A stretch of DNA of 39,918 bases from Candidatus Chloroploca asiatica (GCF_002532075.1 NZ_LYXE01000118.1:1-39918); one strand, 5' to 3'; counted from the first letter of the stretch, positions 20,701 through 27,834 are shown. The notes: generated by a model not told the origin, from the letters alone. A program made the numbers and translations.

Positions 20701-21349
20701 CACCTACGGACAGATGGGCATCGTCGCGCAGGAGCAGCGCCAGTGGGCCCAGGCCGAGCGCTCCTACCAGCAGGCCCTCGCCCTCTTTGTCGAGTTCAAC
20801 GACCGCTACAGCCAGGCCAGCACCTACCATAACCTGGGCCGCGTCGCGCAGGAGCAGCGCCAGTGGGCCCAGGCCGAGGGCTATTACCAGCAGGCCCTCG
20901 CCATCTACGTTGAGTTCAACGACCGCTACGAGCAAGCGGGAACCTACCATCAATTGGGCCGCGTCGCCGAGGAGCAGCGCCAGTGGGCCCAGGCCGAGGG
21001 CTTCTACCAGCAGGCCCTCGCCCTCAAAATCGAGTTCAACGACCGCTACGAGCAGGCCAGCACCTACGGACAGCTCGGCCTGCTCGCCGAAGCGCAAGGG
21101 CAGCTTGCGCAGGCCCAGCAGCACCTGCTCCAGGCCCTGGCGATCTTCGCCGAGTACAGCGACCAGCACAGCCTGGGCATCACGCTGCAAAACCTGGCCC
21201 GGCTGCGGGCGGCGAGCGGCGATGCCACGCTGGCGGCAGCGGTGGCGCAGGTGCTCGGCGTGAGTGTGGCGGAGGCCGAGCAGCAGCTTCAGGCTGCGGC
21301 ACCCAAGGATGCGCCGGAGCAGCAGGGCGGCGCAGAGCCCAACGCGTGA
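17765..21349 (+). CDS. CHAT-protease / NTPase / TPR protein, probable abortive effector
   Basis: The protein has 1194 residues from the ATG at 17765, which has GAAGGGA upstream; an earlier in-frame start at 17687 would overlap the DUF499 gene and has no such site. A CHAT caspase-like domain covers about 150-400, with catalytic-type His226 (HFDLHG) and Cys305 (NACQSG). A STAND NTPase follows, with Walker A GMGGAGKTT (457-465) and LLILDNLES. Residues 940-1180 are TPR-like repeats, four nearly identical 40-residue units then diverged ones. In this architecture the TPRs or a bound partner sense a trigger, the NTPase oligomerises, and the protease cuts host or partner proteins. It is co-directional with the helicase-methylase-DUF499 genes and probably belongs to the same unit; the target is unknown. 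Confidence 0.85.
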   Translation: MTTILIREIATAADGPNATLSIDGQGEYPVTVRDPFDPEEERLLEWYFEQWLHFPFTNSVRAATAARSIQTYGTRLFDQLFADRSAFAHYSQVRQTNLGEIRMEIAGSPAFHALHWEALYDPTLQKHLALEATMVRRTSAPPALRAEARPGPTINLLLVTARPGGAHDVGYRTIARPLVELLRQSKLPVQVDLVRPGSYQALVNHLNDTRDRHGPGYYHIIHFDLHGGLLRYDEFDRFDQAARHLSAHTFIGSRYGRGTLEPYEGQKAFLFFEGATEGKPDPAEASEVAALLQTHQILIVILNACQSGKQVGASETSLGARLMQAGVRLVLAMSYSVTVSAAERAMQTLYSQLFAAADVAHAVRRARSELHADKRRRAYYRQIIELDDWLLPVVYQNAPVRLHPTPMGSEEQAAFYERQAQRYVVAAPTYGFIGRDLDILAIERRLLGTKNLLLVRGMGGAGKTTLLRHLGAWWQTTGLVDQVFAFAYDQRAWTHQQILDAIAQKLLTSKEYTDFQARSPAAQQALIAARLRATRHLLILDNLESITGVELAIRHTLPETERAALHSLLGALADGQTLVLLGSRAAEAWLSPGTFGNNRYELPGLDAEAASDLAEAIIKRQGGAQYRGTEELTRLIGLLGGFPLALEVVLPNLAHQRPAEILEALQAGDAVIDPNADTQDKTRSILRCIDYSFSNLDPEAQTLLTCLAPFVGVIFTNTLGSYIAKLKQQPALAGLPLDRLPEVVQAAVAWGLLAPHPQAGGFLSIQPTLPYFLRHRLAEAAPHGLSEAIARAFVALYQQFGAEMNRLLTAKEAQQRQLGAAFAGLEYENLLAALEAALTHQLSLTGIYVALDEFWDITQEHQRGIIVGERARQALARYPVERLQDRDGFFLMRVGGDIARRRQNAREYDRAAEIYTSQLPLVDQLLGYPEKQRGLWKAVTYHELGRVAQAQRQWAQAERSYQQALALKIEFNDRYSQASTYGQMGIVAQEQRQWAQAERSYQQALALFVEFNDRYSQASTYHNLGRVAQEQRQWAQAEGYYQQALAIYVEFNDRYEQAGTYHQLGRVAEEQRQWAQAEGFYQQALALKIEFNDRYEQASTYGQLGLLAEAQGQLAQAQQHLLQALAIFAEYSDQHSLGITLQNLARLRAASGDATLAAAVAQVLGVSVAEAEQQLQAAAPKDAPEQQGGAEPNA
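20582..21061 (+). repeat. four near-identical 120-bp tandem repeats encoding TPR units
   Basis: Units begin at 20582, 20702, 20822 and 20942, exactly 120 bases apart, each encoding a 40-residue TPR unit around RQWAQAE, YQQALA and EFNDRY. A fifth, diverged unit follows at 21062. The units share long identical DNA stretches, more than protein conservation alone needs, pointing to recent duplication or gene conversion. Confidence 0.9.
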
Positions 21350-21461
21350 TACCATTTTAGATTTTAGATTTCAGATTTTGGATTGCCGCGCATGGCGTTC
21401 CAATGCGCCCTGGCAGCACGACCGATGCGGAGCCTGAAACCTTGCCTGAGGGGAACACCAG

Positions 21462-21836
21462 ATGGATATCCAGATTATTGTTGACAAGGATCTCGGCATC
21501 GCGCCAGCGGAGATCGTTGCGGCCTGGAACAGCGGGCCGTACGGCGCGACCCCGGCCCGCCTGGAACTCGACCCAGCGGTCGCCTATGATGCCGGGCTCC
21601 TCGAACTCATCGTGCTCACCGTGACGACGATTGGCAGCACGCTTGTGGCGAGTGGGATCCAGCAGATCGTGAACGACATCTTCACGGCCAAGCACCCTGC
21701 GCAGCCCGGAGTTGAGCCGCCCCAACCTCCACCATCGGCGGCCACAGGGGAGCCGCCAGTCGAGGTGATCCAGCTGACAAACCAAGATGGCAGCCCGCTG
21801 CTTGTTGTTCGACGACGGAGCTCGATCACGGAATAG
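21462..21836 (+). CDS. small single-helix membrane protein (possible EACC1-like partner of the CHAT protein)
   Basis: A 124-residue protein with GAGGGG six bases before the ATG. An N-terminal strand-helix segment (MDIQIIVDKDLGI) leads to one hydrophobic helix at about 45-65 (LELIVLTVTTIGSTLVASGI), a Pro-rich linker at 77-95, and a C-terminal beta-hairpin-like segment (VEVIQLTNQDGSPLLVVRRR). This strand / central helix / strand layout resembles effector-associated constant component proteins (EACC1), known to accompany CHAT or STAND conflict genes. The resemblance is by layout only. It begins 112 bases after the CHAT stop on the same strand and may anchor or restrain the protease at the membrane. 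Confidence 0.5.
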   Translation: MDIQIIVDKDLGIAPAEIVAAWNSGPYGATPARLELDPAVAYDAGLLELIVLTVTTIGSTLVASGIQQIVNDIFTAKHPAQPGVEPPQPPPSAATGEPPVEVIQLTNQDGSPLLVVRRRSSITE

Positions 21837-21860
21837 GACGGGATGAGGATGAAGCTGCGC

Positions 21861-22082
21861 CCTTTTTTGACGCAAAGGCGCAAAGGCGCAAAGATCTTCA
21901 CCCACGGCAGGGCGCAGCAGCGATGGGGACGGCGATGTGATCAACGGAGGCGCAGGGGCTGCTGCGCCCCTCCTTTTTTGACGCAAAGGCGCAAAGGCGC
22001 AAAGATCTTCACCCACGGCAGGGCGCAGCAGCGATGGGGGCGGCGATGTGATCAACGGAGGCGCAGGGGCTGCTGCGCCCCT
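21861..22082 (+). repeat. 111-bp tandem duplication with internal stem
   Basis: Copy A (21861-21971) and copy B (21972-22082) appear to differ at one base (21930 versus 22041). Each starts with CCTTTTTTGACGCAAAGGCG, related to the dispersed mini-repeat end, and each contains a perfect 12-bp inverted repeat, GGGCGCAGCAGC and GCTGCTGCGCCC (21910-21921 and 21958-21969 in copy A). It lies just after the small membrane protein gene and could terminate the operon or be purely repetitive. Confidence 0.85.
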
Positions 22083-22139
22083 ACGTGACTCACCTCGACT
22101 CGCGTTGGGCTCGTGTTCAGATGTGGAGGAACAGGCCAG

Positions 22140-22202
22140 CCTGGAAGCAAGGGCCTCCCGCGCTCGAAGGCATGCCGAGGGCAGGACGCCCTCGCTCCCA
22201 GG
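22140..22202. repeat. imperfect palindromic element upstream of the thioesterase gene
   Basis: CCTGGAAGCAAGGGC (22140-22154) and GCCCTCGCTCCCAGG (22188-22202) pair at 13 of 15 positions around a 33-base loop. It resembles an extragenic palindrome. Together with the 111-bp repeats it fills the 422-base gap between 21836 and 22259, where I see no gene. Confidence 0.5.
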
Positions 22203-22258
22203 ATACGGGTAAACAGTCACCTCCTTGGTTGTGGATGGTTTAGCTTAGGAGTTCAAGG

Positions 22259-22636
22259 ATGGATCATCGCGTCGCCTACAAAGTCTACTACGAAGACACC
22301 GATAGCCTGGGAGTTGTCTACTATGCCAATTATCTGAAGTATCTTGAACGGGGGCGGAGCGAATTTGTGGGAGCCCAAGGCAAGCCGATCGAGCAATGGA
22401 ACCGTGAAGGCTTCTATTTTGTCGTCTATGCGCTCACGATGAAGTTCAAGAAAGCGGCGACGTTGGGCGATATGGTCGAGGTTGTGTCGGCCTTTCGTTT
22501 GACATCGGCATATCGCGCGCGCTTTCGCCAACGCATCGAGTGCCGTGGCGACCTCCTTGTCGAGGCTGAGGTCGATATTGTATGCATCAATTCGCAGCAG
22601 CAACTCCGCGAATTTCCAGCGTTTGGGGCGGGCTGA
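22259..22636 (+). CDS. YbgC/FadM-type acyl-CoA thioesterase (hotdog fold)
   Basis: The 125-residue protein opens with the family signature Y-E-D-T-D-S-L-G-V-V-Y-Y-A-N-Y-L, in which the Asp near residue 14 is the expected catalytic acid, and ends with a typical second hotdog strand set. AGGAG lies about eight bases before the ATG. It should hydrolyse short- or medium-chain acyl- or hydroxybenzoyl-CoA in the cytoplasm; the substrate is not predictable. It is slightly shorter than many family members (130-140) but looks complete. It converges on the VOC gene. Confidence 0.85.
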   Translation: MDHRVAYKVYYEDTDSLGVVYYANYLKYLERGRSEFVGAQGKPIEQWNREGFYFVVYALTMKFKKAATLGDMVEVVSAFRLTSAYRARFRQRIECRGDLLVEAEVDIVCINSQQQLREFPAFGAG

Positions 22637-22699
22637 CCCTGCTCTCTGGGCTCATCGTCGCACTGGTGATGTACGACGCCGTCGGCTGGACGAACGTAA

Positions 22700-23104
22700 T
22701 TATGCCGCAGGGTCAGCATCAATCGGTGAGCAGATTTCAACCAACGTGCCATCTGGGCAGCGGACATACGAGACCACTTGGCCCCACGGCTTCGCCTCAG
22801 GCGCTTTCAGTTCGGTCGCACCCGCAGCCAGGGCTTTCGTGTGAGCGTCAGCGACCGTGGGCGTCACCAGCGCAACTTCAACGCCAAGGGGCGTCATGGA
22901 TTCGCTTGCCGCAACAAACCCGTTGGGCAGGTTCATGTGCCCCAAGGCATGCGATGCAAACGCGAGCGTGGTTGCTCCCGTCTCAAGTTCGCCGTAGTCG
23001 CCAGACTCGTGAAGAAAGCGTCGCACGAGCCCAAAGGCACGTTCAAAGAAGGCCAACGATGCACCGACATTGGGAACATAAATGATGGTGTAACCAAATT
23101 TCAT
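22700..23104 (-). CDS. VOC-family protein (glyoxalase/bleomycin-resistance fold)
   Basis: A 134-residue protein with two beta-alpha-beta-beta-beta halves. The first is I-I-Y-V-P-N-V-G-A-S-L-A-F-F-E-R-A-F-G-L. The second ends S-Y-V-R-C-P-D-G-T-L-V-E-I-C, where the terminal Glu is a usual metal ligand. Members are metal-dependent lyases, dioxygenases or drug-binding proteins; this one resembles the general VOC group with no assigned substrate. AGGAGC precedes the start on the minus strand. Confidence 0.85.
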   Translation of the reverse strand: MKFGYTIIYVPNVGASLAFFERAFGLVRRFLHESGDYGELETGATTLAFASHALGHMNLPNGFVAASESMTPLGVEVALVTPTVADAHTKALAAGATELKAPEAKPWGQVVSYVRCPDGTLVEICSPIDADPAA

Positions 23105-23268
23105 GCGTGCTCCTGTTTTGTGCCCTAACGGCGACCATTTGCCATTGACAATCCGTCAGCACTAGCCAAACGCCTGGTTTCCGGCGCCTTCTTCTGCGTT
23201 ACCTCTATCCGCGAGGGCCATTGTACCATCTGGCTCAAAAGATAGGAAGCCACGAGACGATGCTCCGC

Positions 23269-23432
23269 AGGGCGATTGCATCATACGAAACCGGATACAA
23301 AAAGACGCGCTATCAGGGCACCCGCAAGGGGTGCCCGTACACCGGATCCGGCCCCCGGCCGGTAGGGGCACCCCTTGCGGGTGCCCTGGCGGGTGCCCTG
23401 GCGGGTGCATTCACGGAAGATGCAATCGCCCT
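23269..23432 (+). mobile_element. MITE-like element, copy 1 (164 bp)
   Basis: The terminal inverted repeats AGGGCGATTGCATC (23269-23282) and GATGCAATCGCCCT (23419-23432) match perfectly. Inside, 25-base arms (23316-23340 and 23362-23386) form a second inverted repeat around a 21-base core. No transposase is encoded. A second copy at 33499-33657 shares ends and arms but has its core inverted. The flanking CGATGCTCCGCAGGG on both sides may reflect duplication at insertion or a second partial copy. Confidence 0.75.
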
Positions 23433-23496
23433 GCGATGCTCCGCAGGGTGATTGCCTCTCTTGCGTTGGTGAGTGCCGCCAGACCGGCGGAGCGCC

Positions 23497-23531
23497 CCCA
23501 CCGTCGCCGTCAACTGCTCGGCGACGGTGGG
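23497..23531. repeat. perfect 12-bp hairpin
   Basis: CCCACCGTCGCC (23497-23508) and GGCGACGGTGGG (23520-23531) pair completely around an 11-base loop. There is no T-run after it in either direction, so it is probably an extragenic palindrome rather than a terminator. Confidence 0.6.
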
Positions 23532-23570
23532 CGAAGCCGGCCCTGCGCTGGCTCGCTCCAGGCTCACGGC

Positions 23571-23599
23571 TTGCCCCAGGGGGGGCCGCATGCTATCAT
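23571..23599 (+). promoter_or_regulatory. probable promoter of the four-helix membrane protein gene
   Basis: TTGCCC (23571-23576) and TATCAT (23594-23599, five of six matches) are separated by 17 bases, giving a leader of about 60 bases before the ATG at 23666. Confidence 0.4.
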
Positions 23600-23665
23600 A
23601 GCCAGCAAAGATCATCTGCCGAAGCTGCTACTAAAATACGGGATTACCGTCGAATAAGGACATGT

Positions 23666-24055
23666 ATGCCTACGACGCTTGACCGCTGGCTCACCCGCAG
23701 CCTCTTCCTGAGCGTTGGTTTCAACGCAATGGGTGCGTTCGCATTAGCGTTGCCTCAGGTCTTCTACCCAATCCTTGGAATACCCGTGCCACCGCATCCC
23801 GTGTACCAAGCCGTCACGGTTCTCACGATCGCGTTGTTTGGGCTTGGATACCTGCTCCAGGCGCGCGCCGTGCAGCGTGATCGCACGTTCTTGACCATCG
23901 CCGCGCTCGGCAAGGCCGGATTCTTTGGGATCTTCCTGGTAAGTTGGATCGCCGGCTTGGTTCCCTGGACGGCGCCACTGGTGACGTTTGGCGATGTGAT
24001 CTTTGCTGCGGTGTTTGTGGCATGGTTGTGGAAAACGCGCTCTGAGCAGGTCTAG
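23666..24055 (+). CDS. small integral membrane protein with four helices, unknown function
   Basis: A 129-residue protein with hydrophobic segments at about 12-32, 44-66, 72-92 and 98-122. AAGGA lies just upstream of the ATG. The pattern resembles small DoxX- or DUF-type membrane proteins, but no diagnostic motif is visible. It is a single gene with its own promoter, and no partner is evident. Confidence 0.65.
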   Translation: MPTTLDRWLTRSLFLSVGFNAMGAFALALPQVFYPILGIPVPPHPVYQAVTVLTIALFGLGYLLQARAVQRDRTFLTIAALGKAGFFGIFLVSWIAGLVPWTAPLVTFGDVIFAAVFVAWLWKTRSEQV

Positions 24056-24220
24056 ATGCCATACTTTCCCCACTTCAAGCGTCAGGCCAACGCAGTCGTT
24101 CCCCCGAAGGAAGGCGCAGTTGGGATGCGGAGACTAAGCCAGTGGCGCGCCACAGTCCCACTCCTGGCCCGCATGGAACAGGAGCTTGGTGGTACACAGC
24201 CCCAACGACAGTGACGTTAC

Positions 24221-24257
24221 AACAAAGCCGCTCAGGGAGACCCTCCCTGAGCGGCTT
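24221..24257 (-). terminator. intrinsic terminator of the cytochrome c gene
   Basis: AAGCCGCTCAGGGAG (24225-24239) and CTCCCTGAGCGGCTT (24243-24257) form a perfect 15-bp stem with a 3-base loop. In the minus-strand direction it is followed by TTTGTTGT and starts about 30 bases after the cytochrome stop codon, so it ends that transcript. It could weakly act in both directions. Confidence 0.85.
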
Positions 24258-24288
24258 CGTGATGCCTGCACGGCAATGCGAAGAGCCG

Positions 24289-24963
24289 TTACGGCAAGGT
24301 CAGCATGTAGGCCACCAGATCTTCAATCTGCGCTGGGGTGAGCCCCTGTTGCTGTTGATAGACGGCTGGCATCGTTCCTGCAGCAAAGCCGTCCACGAGA
24401 TAGGCGTTTGGGTTGATGATTGAGACGCGCAGGTACTGCGCGGCACTCAGGTCAGGCTGGCGTGAGGCGGCCGTAGCGCCAATACCGCTCAGACTCGGCC
24501 CCACGAGGGTGCCGCTCCCCGGAGCGATATTGTGGCAAATGTTGCAGTTGATCCCGCCTACGGCGATGGCCTCGGACGGCAGGGCGGCGAAGAGGACGGC
24601 CCCCGCAGCGGCATCGCCGGTGGTCTCCACAGGTCCGGCCTCGGCAGCGCTGACGGGTGCCGCAGTGGCTTGCGTCGCACGGCTACGGGCAGCAACGGTC
24701 GGGGCCGGGGTCGCGGTCGGCACAGTTGTCGCGGTCGGGGCTGGCGGCAGGGTGGCAGCGACTGGCTGCGGTGGCATGGCCGTCGTAGCTTGCTGGCCCA
24801 TCCCTCCGCCGAAAACAACGATCAACCCAACGCCAACCAGCCCCAGAACCAGGGCGGCACCGATCAGGATCAGCAGCGTGGGATTGAGCAGTGAGGGCTC
24901 TGTGCGCCCAGAGCGAGATGATGACGACCCACGGCGATCGTGGTTTGTTGGACGCCAGCTCAT
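24289..24963 (-). CDS. membrane-anchored monohaem c-type cytochrome
   Basis: From the ATG at 24963, which has a GGAGG at the right distance on the minus strand, the protein has 224 residues. A charged N-terminus leads to one hydrophobic helix at about 27-52, then a Pro/Thr/Ala-rich periplasmic linker, then a cytochrome c domain with the haem site CNICH (140-144) and a likely distal Met in G-T-M-P-A-V-Y. It would carry electrons on the outer face of the membrane, e.g. in respiratory or photosynthetic chains. The gene is divergent from a DsrE-like gene 57 bases away and has a strong terminator. Confidence 0.88.
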   Translation of the reverse strand: MSWRPTNHDRRGSSSSRSGRTEPSLLNPTLLILIGAALVLGLVGVGLIVVFGGGMGQQATTAMPPQPVAATLPPAPTATTVPTATPAPTVAARSRATQATAAPVSAAEAGPVETTGDAAAGAVLFAALPSEAIAVGGINCNICHNIAPGSGTLVGPSLSGIGATAASRQPDLSAAQYLRVSIINPNAYLVDGFAAGTMPAVYQQQQGLTPAQIEDLVAYMLTLP

Positions 24964-25020
24964 ATGCATACCTCCATAAAAAACGGGTTCGACCACTTCA
25001 TTGCGCTGAGGAGACGATCA

Positions 25021-25365
25021 ATGCATGACATGACGACCGTGATCCTGATCAACCGCGCCGGGATGGGCGAGACCGACCCGGCCCTGCAGCAAAAGTTGCT
25101 GGCGACGTACCTGCGTCTCCTCAACGAAAACAACAGCCTCCCCGCCGCCATCTGCGTCTACACCGAGGGAGTCAAGCTCGTCGTCCACGGCTCGCCCGTG
25201 CTCGCCGAACTTCAGGCGTTGGAGGCTCGGGGCGTCCACGTCATCAGCTGTCTCACCTGTCTCGATTATTATGGCCTGACCGAACAACTGGCAGTCGGGG
25301 TGATCGGCGGCATGCCTGACATCATCGCAGCCCAGTGGGGTGCCCAGAAGGTGATCACGTTGTAG
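25021..25365 (+). CDS. DsrE/YedF-C-like small sulfur-carrier-type protein
   Basis: A 114-residue protein with GAGGAG before the ATG. A Rossmann-like DsrE fold is suggested by the opening TTVILINRAGMGE, by EGVKLVVHGSPVLAELQALE, and by the cysteine pair in I-S-C-L-T-C-L-D-Y-Y-G. The latter matches the C-terminal DsrE domain of YedF-type proteins, where it would carry persulfide. It has no N-terminal TusA domain. A sulfur-transfer or redox role is likely; the partner is unknown. Confidence 0.75.
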   Translation: MHDMTTVILINRAGMGETDPALQQKLLATYLRLLNENNSLPAAICVYTEGVKLVVHGSPVLAELQALEARGVHVISCLTCLDYYGLTEQLAVGVIGGMPDIIAAQWGAQKVITL

Positions 25366-25482
25366 GGGCAGTACGGTCATAGACCTTGACCAGCAGGATG
25401 TGATGGTTACGCCATGCCGTACCGCTCAGCGGCGTCACCTTCCGGTGCGATTCGTCACTTGCGCCCCCCCGCCAGAGGGCGA

Positions 25483-27834
25483 TCACGAGACGGTCGGTGC
25501 AGGCGACTCCTGTTCGTCGTCTGACAGGGCGAGCTCGATCACGCGATCCAGGGGCATCGTCTTGCCATGCGCATAGATGCGGGCAAAGTCCGTCGCCGCC
25601 AACTCGCTCCGCGCCCGCGTCAGATATCGATCATGAATTGATTGTAAGGTCGGCGAAAGCATAGAACCGATGACGTCACGGAGGGCTGCCGCTGCGCCGG
25701 CAAACTGCACGGCCCGCTCGATCTGCCCGTTGGCGACGGCGATCGCGGCCAATCCCTCAAAGCTTTCGGGGATGATGATCCGACGACCGAGCCCAAGCGC
25801 CTGCCGGATACCATCACGAATCATCTGTTCCGCCGTGCCGTGCTCACCTTTGACGATCAGTAACAGCCCCAGATAGGTACTAATATACATGAAGCCCCAG
25901 CGATCGCCAGCCAATTGTTGGTAGGCAAAGGATTCGCGAAGGTGGTTTTCAGCATGGTCAAATTGGGCGAGGTTAAACGCCGCAGTGCCCTGGCTTCCCA
26001 ACACCGCGGCAATGCCCCATGCGTCATTCAGTTGGCGAAATAGCGCCAGACTTGTTTGCTGATATGCGGCAGTCTGATCCGGCTGCCCGTGATGGGTAGC
26101 GTGAACACCCAGAATAATCTGGGCAAAGGCACTATCACGCTGATTGCCGCCGTTGTCCGGTACGGAGACGGCGCGCTGGGCCAGCGCGGCCGCCTGGTCA
26201 AGCTGGCCCTGATACCAGGCTAGGGTCGCCGCACCCTTGAAGAACCGGCTCTGCACCGGTGGTTCAACCGCATCAATCAGCGGGAGGAGTTGCGTGTACC
26301 ATTGCGCACCCTCCCGGACATAGCCATAGATTGGCCAGAACCACCAGAGGGCTCCCGCCAAGCGGAGTCCGACATCCGCCGCCTGGTGTTCGACTGCCCA
26401 CCTGAGTGCGGCAAGCAGATTATCGTGCTCGACCGTGAGCCAGTGATACCAGATCGCCTGGTGGGGCCCGCGAAGCTCGGGCTCAGCCTGCTCGGTAAGC
26501 TGTAGGTAGTACGCCGCGTGGCGTGCGTGCAGCAGCGCTTCCTCCGCACGGGCGGCAAGCTGCTCGCGGGCAAAATCGCGGATCGTTTCGAGGAGGCGAA
26601 ACCGTACCTCATCGTCGGACCGGAGCTCCTGCTGCACCAGGCTTTGGCCCACCAACAGCGCAAAGCCGTCGGGGCCGTCGAACGACCTGCTCTCCGCATC
26701 AGTGCAGACCGCCGCCGCCGCTTCGAGCGTGAAGCTCCCGCCAAACACGCCGAGCCGCGCGAAGAGCGCTTGTGCCTCCGCCGGCAACAGGTCATAGCTC
26801 CAGGCGATCGTGCTGCGCAGCGTCTGCTGGTGGGCTGGCAGGTTGCGCACGCCGACCGTCAGGACCGCCAGGGGGTTCTGGAGGCGGGCGAGCAAGGCGG
26901 GTGGCGCGAAGATCGTGCAGCGCGTCGCGGCCAGTTCCAGGGCCAGCGGCAACCCGTCGAGCCGCTGGCAGATCGCCGCCACGGTAGCAGCGTTGGTCGC
27001 CGTCAGCACGAACGCCGGGAGGACAGCCTGCGTGCGCTGCACAAAGAGGGCGACCGCCGGAACCTGCGCGAGCTGGTCAACGGCAGGCAGATCGGCGAGG
27101 TCGGGCAGGGCGAGCGGTGGCACCAGGAACAGGTGCTCCCCGGAGAGGTGCAAGGCGGCGCGGCTGGTCACCAGCACCTTGAGGGTCGGTACTGCCGCAA
27201 GAAGGGCGCTGATCTCAGCTGCGGCTGCCAGCACCTGCTCGAAGTTGTCGAGCACCAGGAGCCGCGGGGCGGGACGCAGCGCGGCGATCAGTTGGGCCAG
27301 TACCGATTGATGCGTTGCCTCGGGCAGGTCCAGCGCCTGCGCGATGCGCCCGAGGACGAGCCCGGCCTCTTGGATTGACGCGAGCGGAATGAAGCTGGCG
27401 TGCTCACGCGCGCGTGCGCTCAATTCGTGGGCGACCTGGAGCGCCACCCGGGTTTTGCCCACGCCTGGCGGGCCACTGAGCGTCAGGAGCCGCACCTCGG
27501 GGCGGCGCAGGGTCGCACAGACCGCGTCGACGAGCGGGGCGCGGCCGATCAGCGCGGTTGGGGCGACCGGCAGATCCGACCGCTGCGGGTTTGGCTCCGC
27601 CACCCCTGCGGGAAGGCGGGCCGCTTCCAGAAAGGCCAACCGTTCCTCCGCCGTGAACGCCAGGTGGTCAGCCAGCCGCTCCGCCATCGGTGTTGATGGG
27701 CGAAGCGCACCCGCCTCCAGTTTCTGGATCGTGATCGTGGCGCATCCGACCCGGCGTGCCAGGGTGTCCTGGGTCAAGCCAAGCTGCTTACGCCGTTGTT
27801 TCAGCCAGGGCGCGAACGCCGGTGCATCGCTCAT
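25483..27834 (-). CDS. HTH (XRE) / STAND NTPase / TPR-like transcriptional regulator
   Basis: The protein has 783 residues. An XRE helix-turn-helix is at 8-62 (LKQRRKQLGLTQDTLARRVG, then TITIQKLEAGALRPS). An NB-ARC/STAND ATPase follows, with Walker A SGPPGVGKTR at about 119-128 and LLVLDNFEQVLAA as Walker B. The C-terminal 350 residues are helical TPR-like repeats. It is a soluble ATP-dependent regulator of the AfsR/MalT style, widespread in Chloroflexota and actinobacteria. A GGGGGTG stretch precedes the start. It stands alone, so its targets are not apparent. Confidence 0.85.
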   Translation of the reverse strand: MSDAPAFAPWLKQRRKQLGLTQDTLARRVGCATITIQKLEAGALRPSTPMAERLADHLAFTAEERLAFLEAARLPAGVAEPNPQRSDLPVAPTALIGRAPLVDAVCATLRRPEVRLLTLSGPPGVGKTRVALQVAHELSARAREHASFIPLASIQEAGLVLGRIAQALDLPEATHQSVLAQLIAALRPAPRLLVLDNFEQVLAAAAEISALLAAVPTLKVLVTSRAALHLSGEHLFLVPPLALPDLADLPAVDQLAQVPAVALFVQRTQAVLPAFVLTATNAATVAAICQRLDGLPLALELAATRCTIFAPPALLARLQNPLAVLTVGVRNLPAHQQTLRSTIAWSYDLLPAEAQALFARLGVFGGSFTLEAAAAVCTDAESRSFDGPDGFALLVGQSLVQQELRSDDEVRFRLLETIRDFAREQLAARAEEALLHARHAAYYLQLTEQAEPELRGPHQAIWYHWLTVEHDNLLAALRWAVEHQAADVGLRLAGALWWFWPIYGYVREGAQWYTQLLPLIDAVEPPVQSRFFKGAATLAWYQGQLDQAAALAQRAVSVPDNGGNQRDSAFAQIILGVHATHHGQPDQTAAYQQTSLALFRQLNDAWGIAAVLGSQGTAAFNLAQFDHAENHLRESFAYQQLAGDRWGFMYISTYLGLLLIVKGEHGTAEQMIRDGIRQALGLGRRIIIPESFEGLAAIAVANGQIERAVQFAGAAAALRDVIGSMLSPTLQSIHDRYLTRARSELAATDFARIYAHGKTMPLDRVIELALSDDEQESPAPTVS

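Larger units (their letters stand above)
23105..23665. other. gene-free repeat-rich interval
   Basis: These 561 bases hold no gene I can support. They contain MITE-like copy 1 (23269-23432), a second partial CGATGCTCCGCAGGG motif directly after it, a perfect 12-bp hairpin at 23497-23531, and the probable promoter of the membrane-protein gene at 23571-23599. Long Pro/Gly/Cys-rich frames across the repeat are by-products of its composition. Confidence 0.5.

Noticed and set aside
8372-21349. Annotation of the cluster as canonical DISARM or BREX
   Set aside because: Only a DrmD-like helicase and a methylase fit. drmA, drmB, drmC, pglZ and brxC-like genes are not visible in the window.
21357-22220. 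A 287-codon minus-strand frame across the tandem repeats
   Set aside because: It runs through duplicated non-coding repeats and the opposite strand of the small membrane protein gene; its residues repeat with the 111-bp unit.
22582-23085. Plus-strand frame with a hydrophobic stretch opposite the VOC gene
   Set aside because: Most of it is the antisense of the VOC gene; the short hydrophobic part lies in the convergent gap and lacks its own start signal.
23269-23432. CRISPR-like or riboswitch interpretation of the hairpin-rich element
   Set aside because: There are no regularly spaced repeats with unique spacers; the shared ends with the copy at 33499 identify a dispersed element.
25366-25482. 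Minus-strand fragment reading V-T-P-L-S-G-T-A-W-R-N-H-H-I-L-L-V-K-V
   Set aside because: It may be the end of a lost gene, but it is short and interrupted at a G-run, and no family is recognised.
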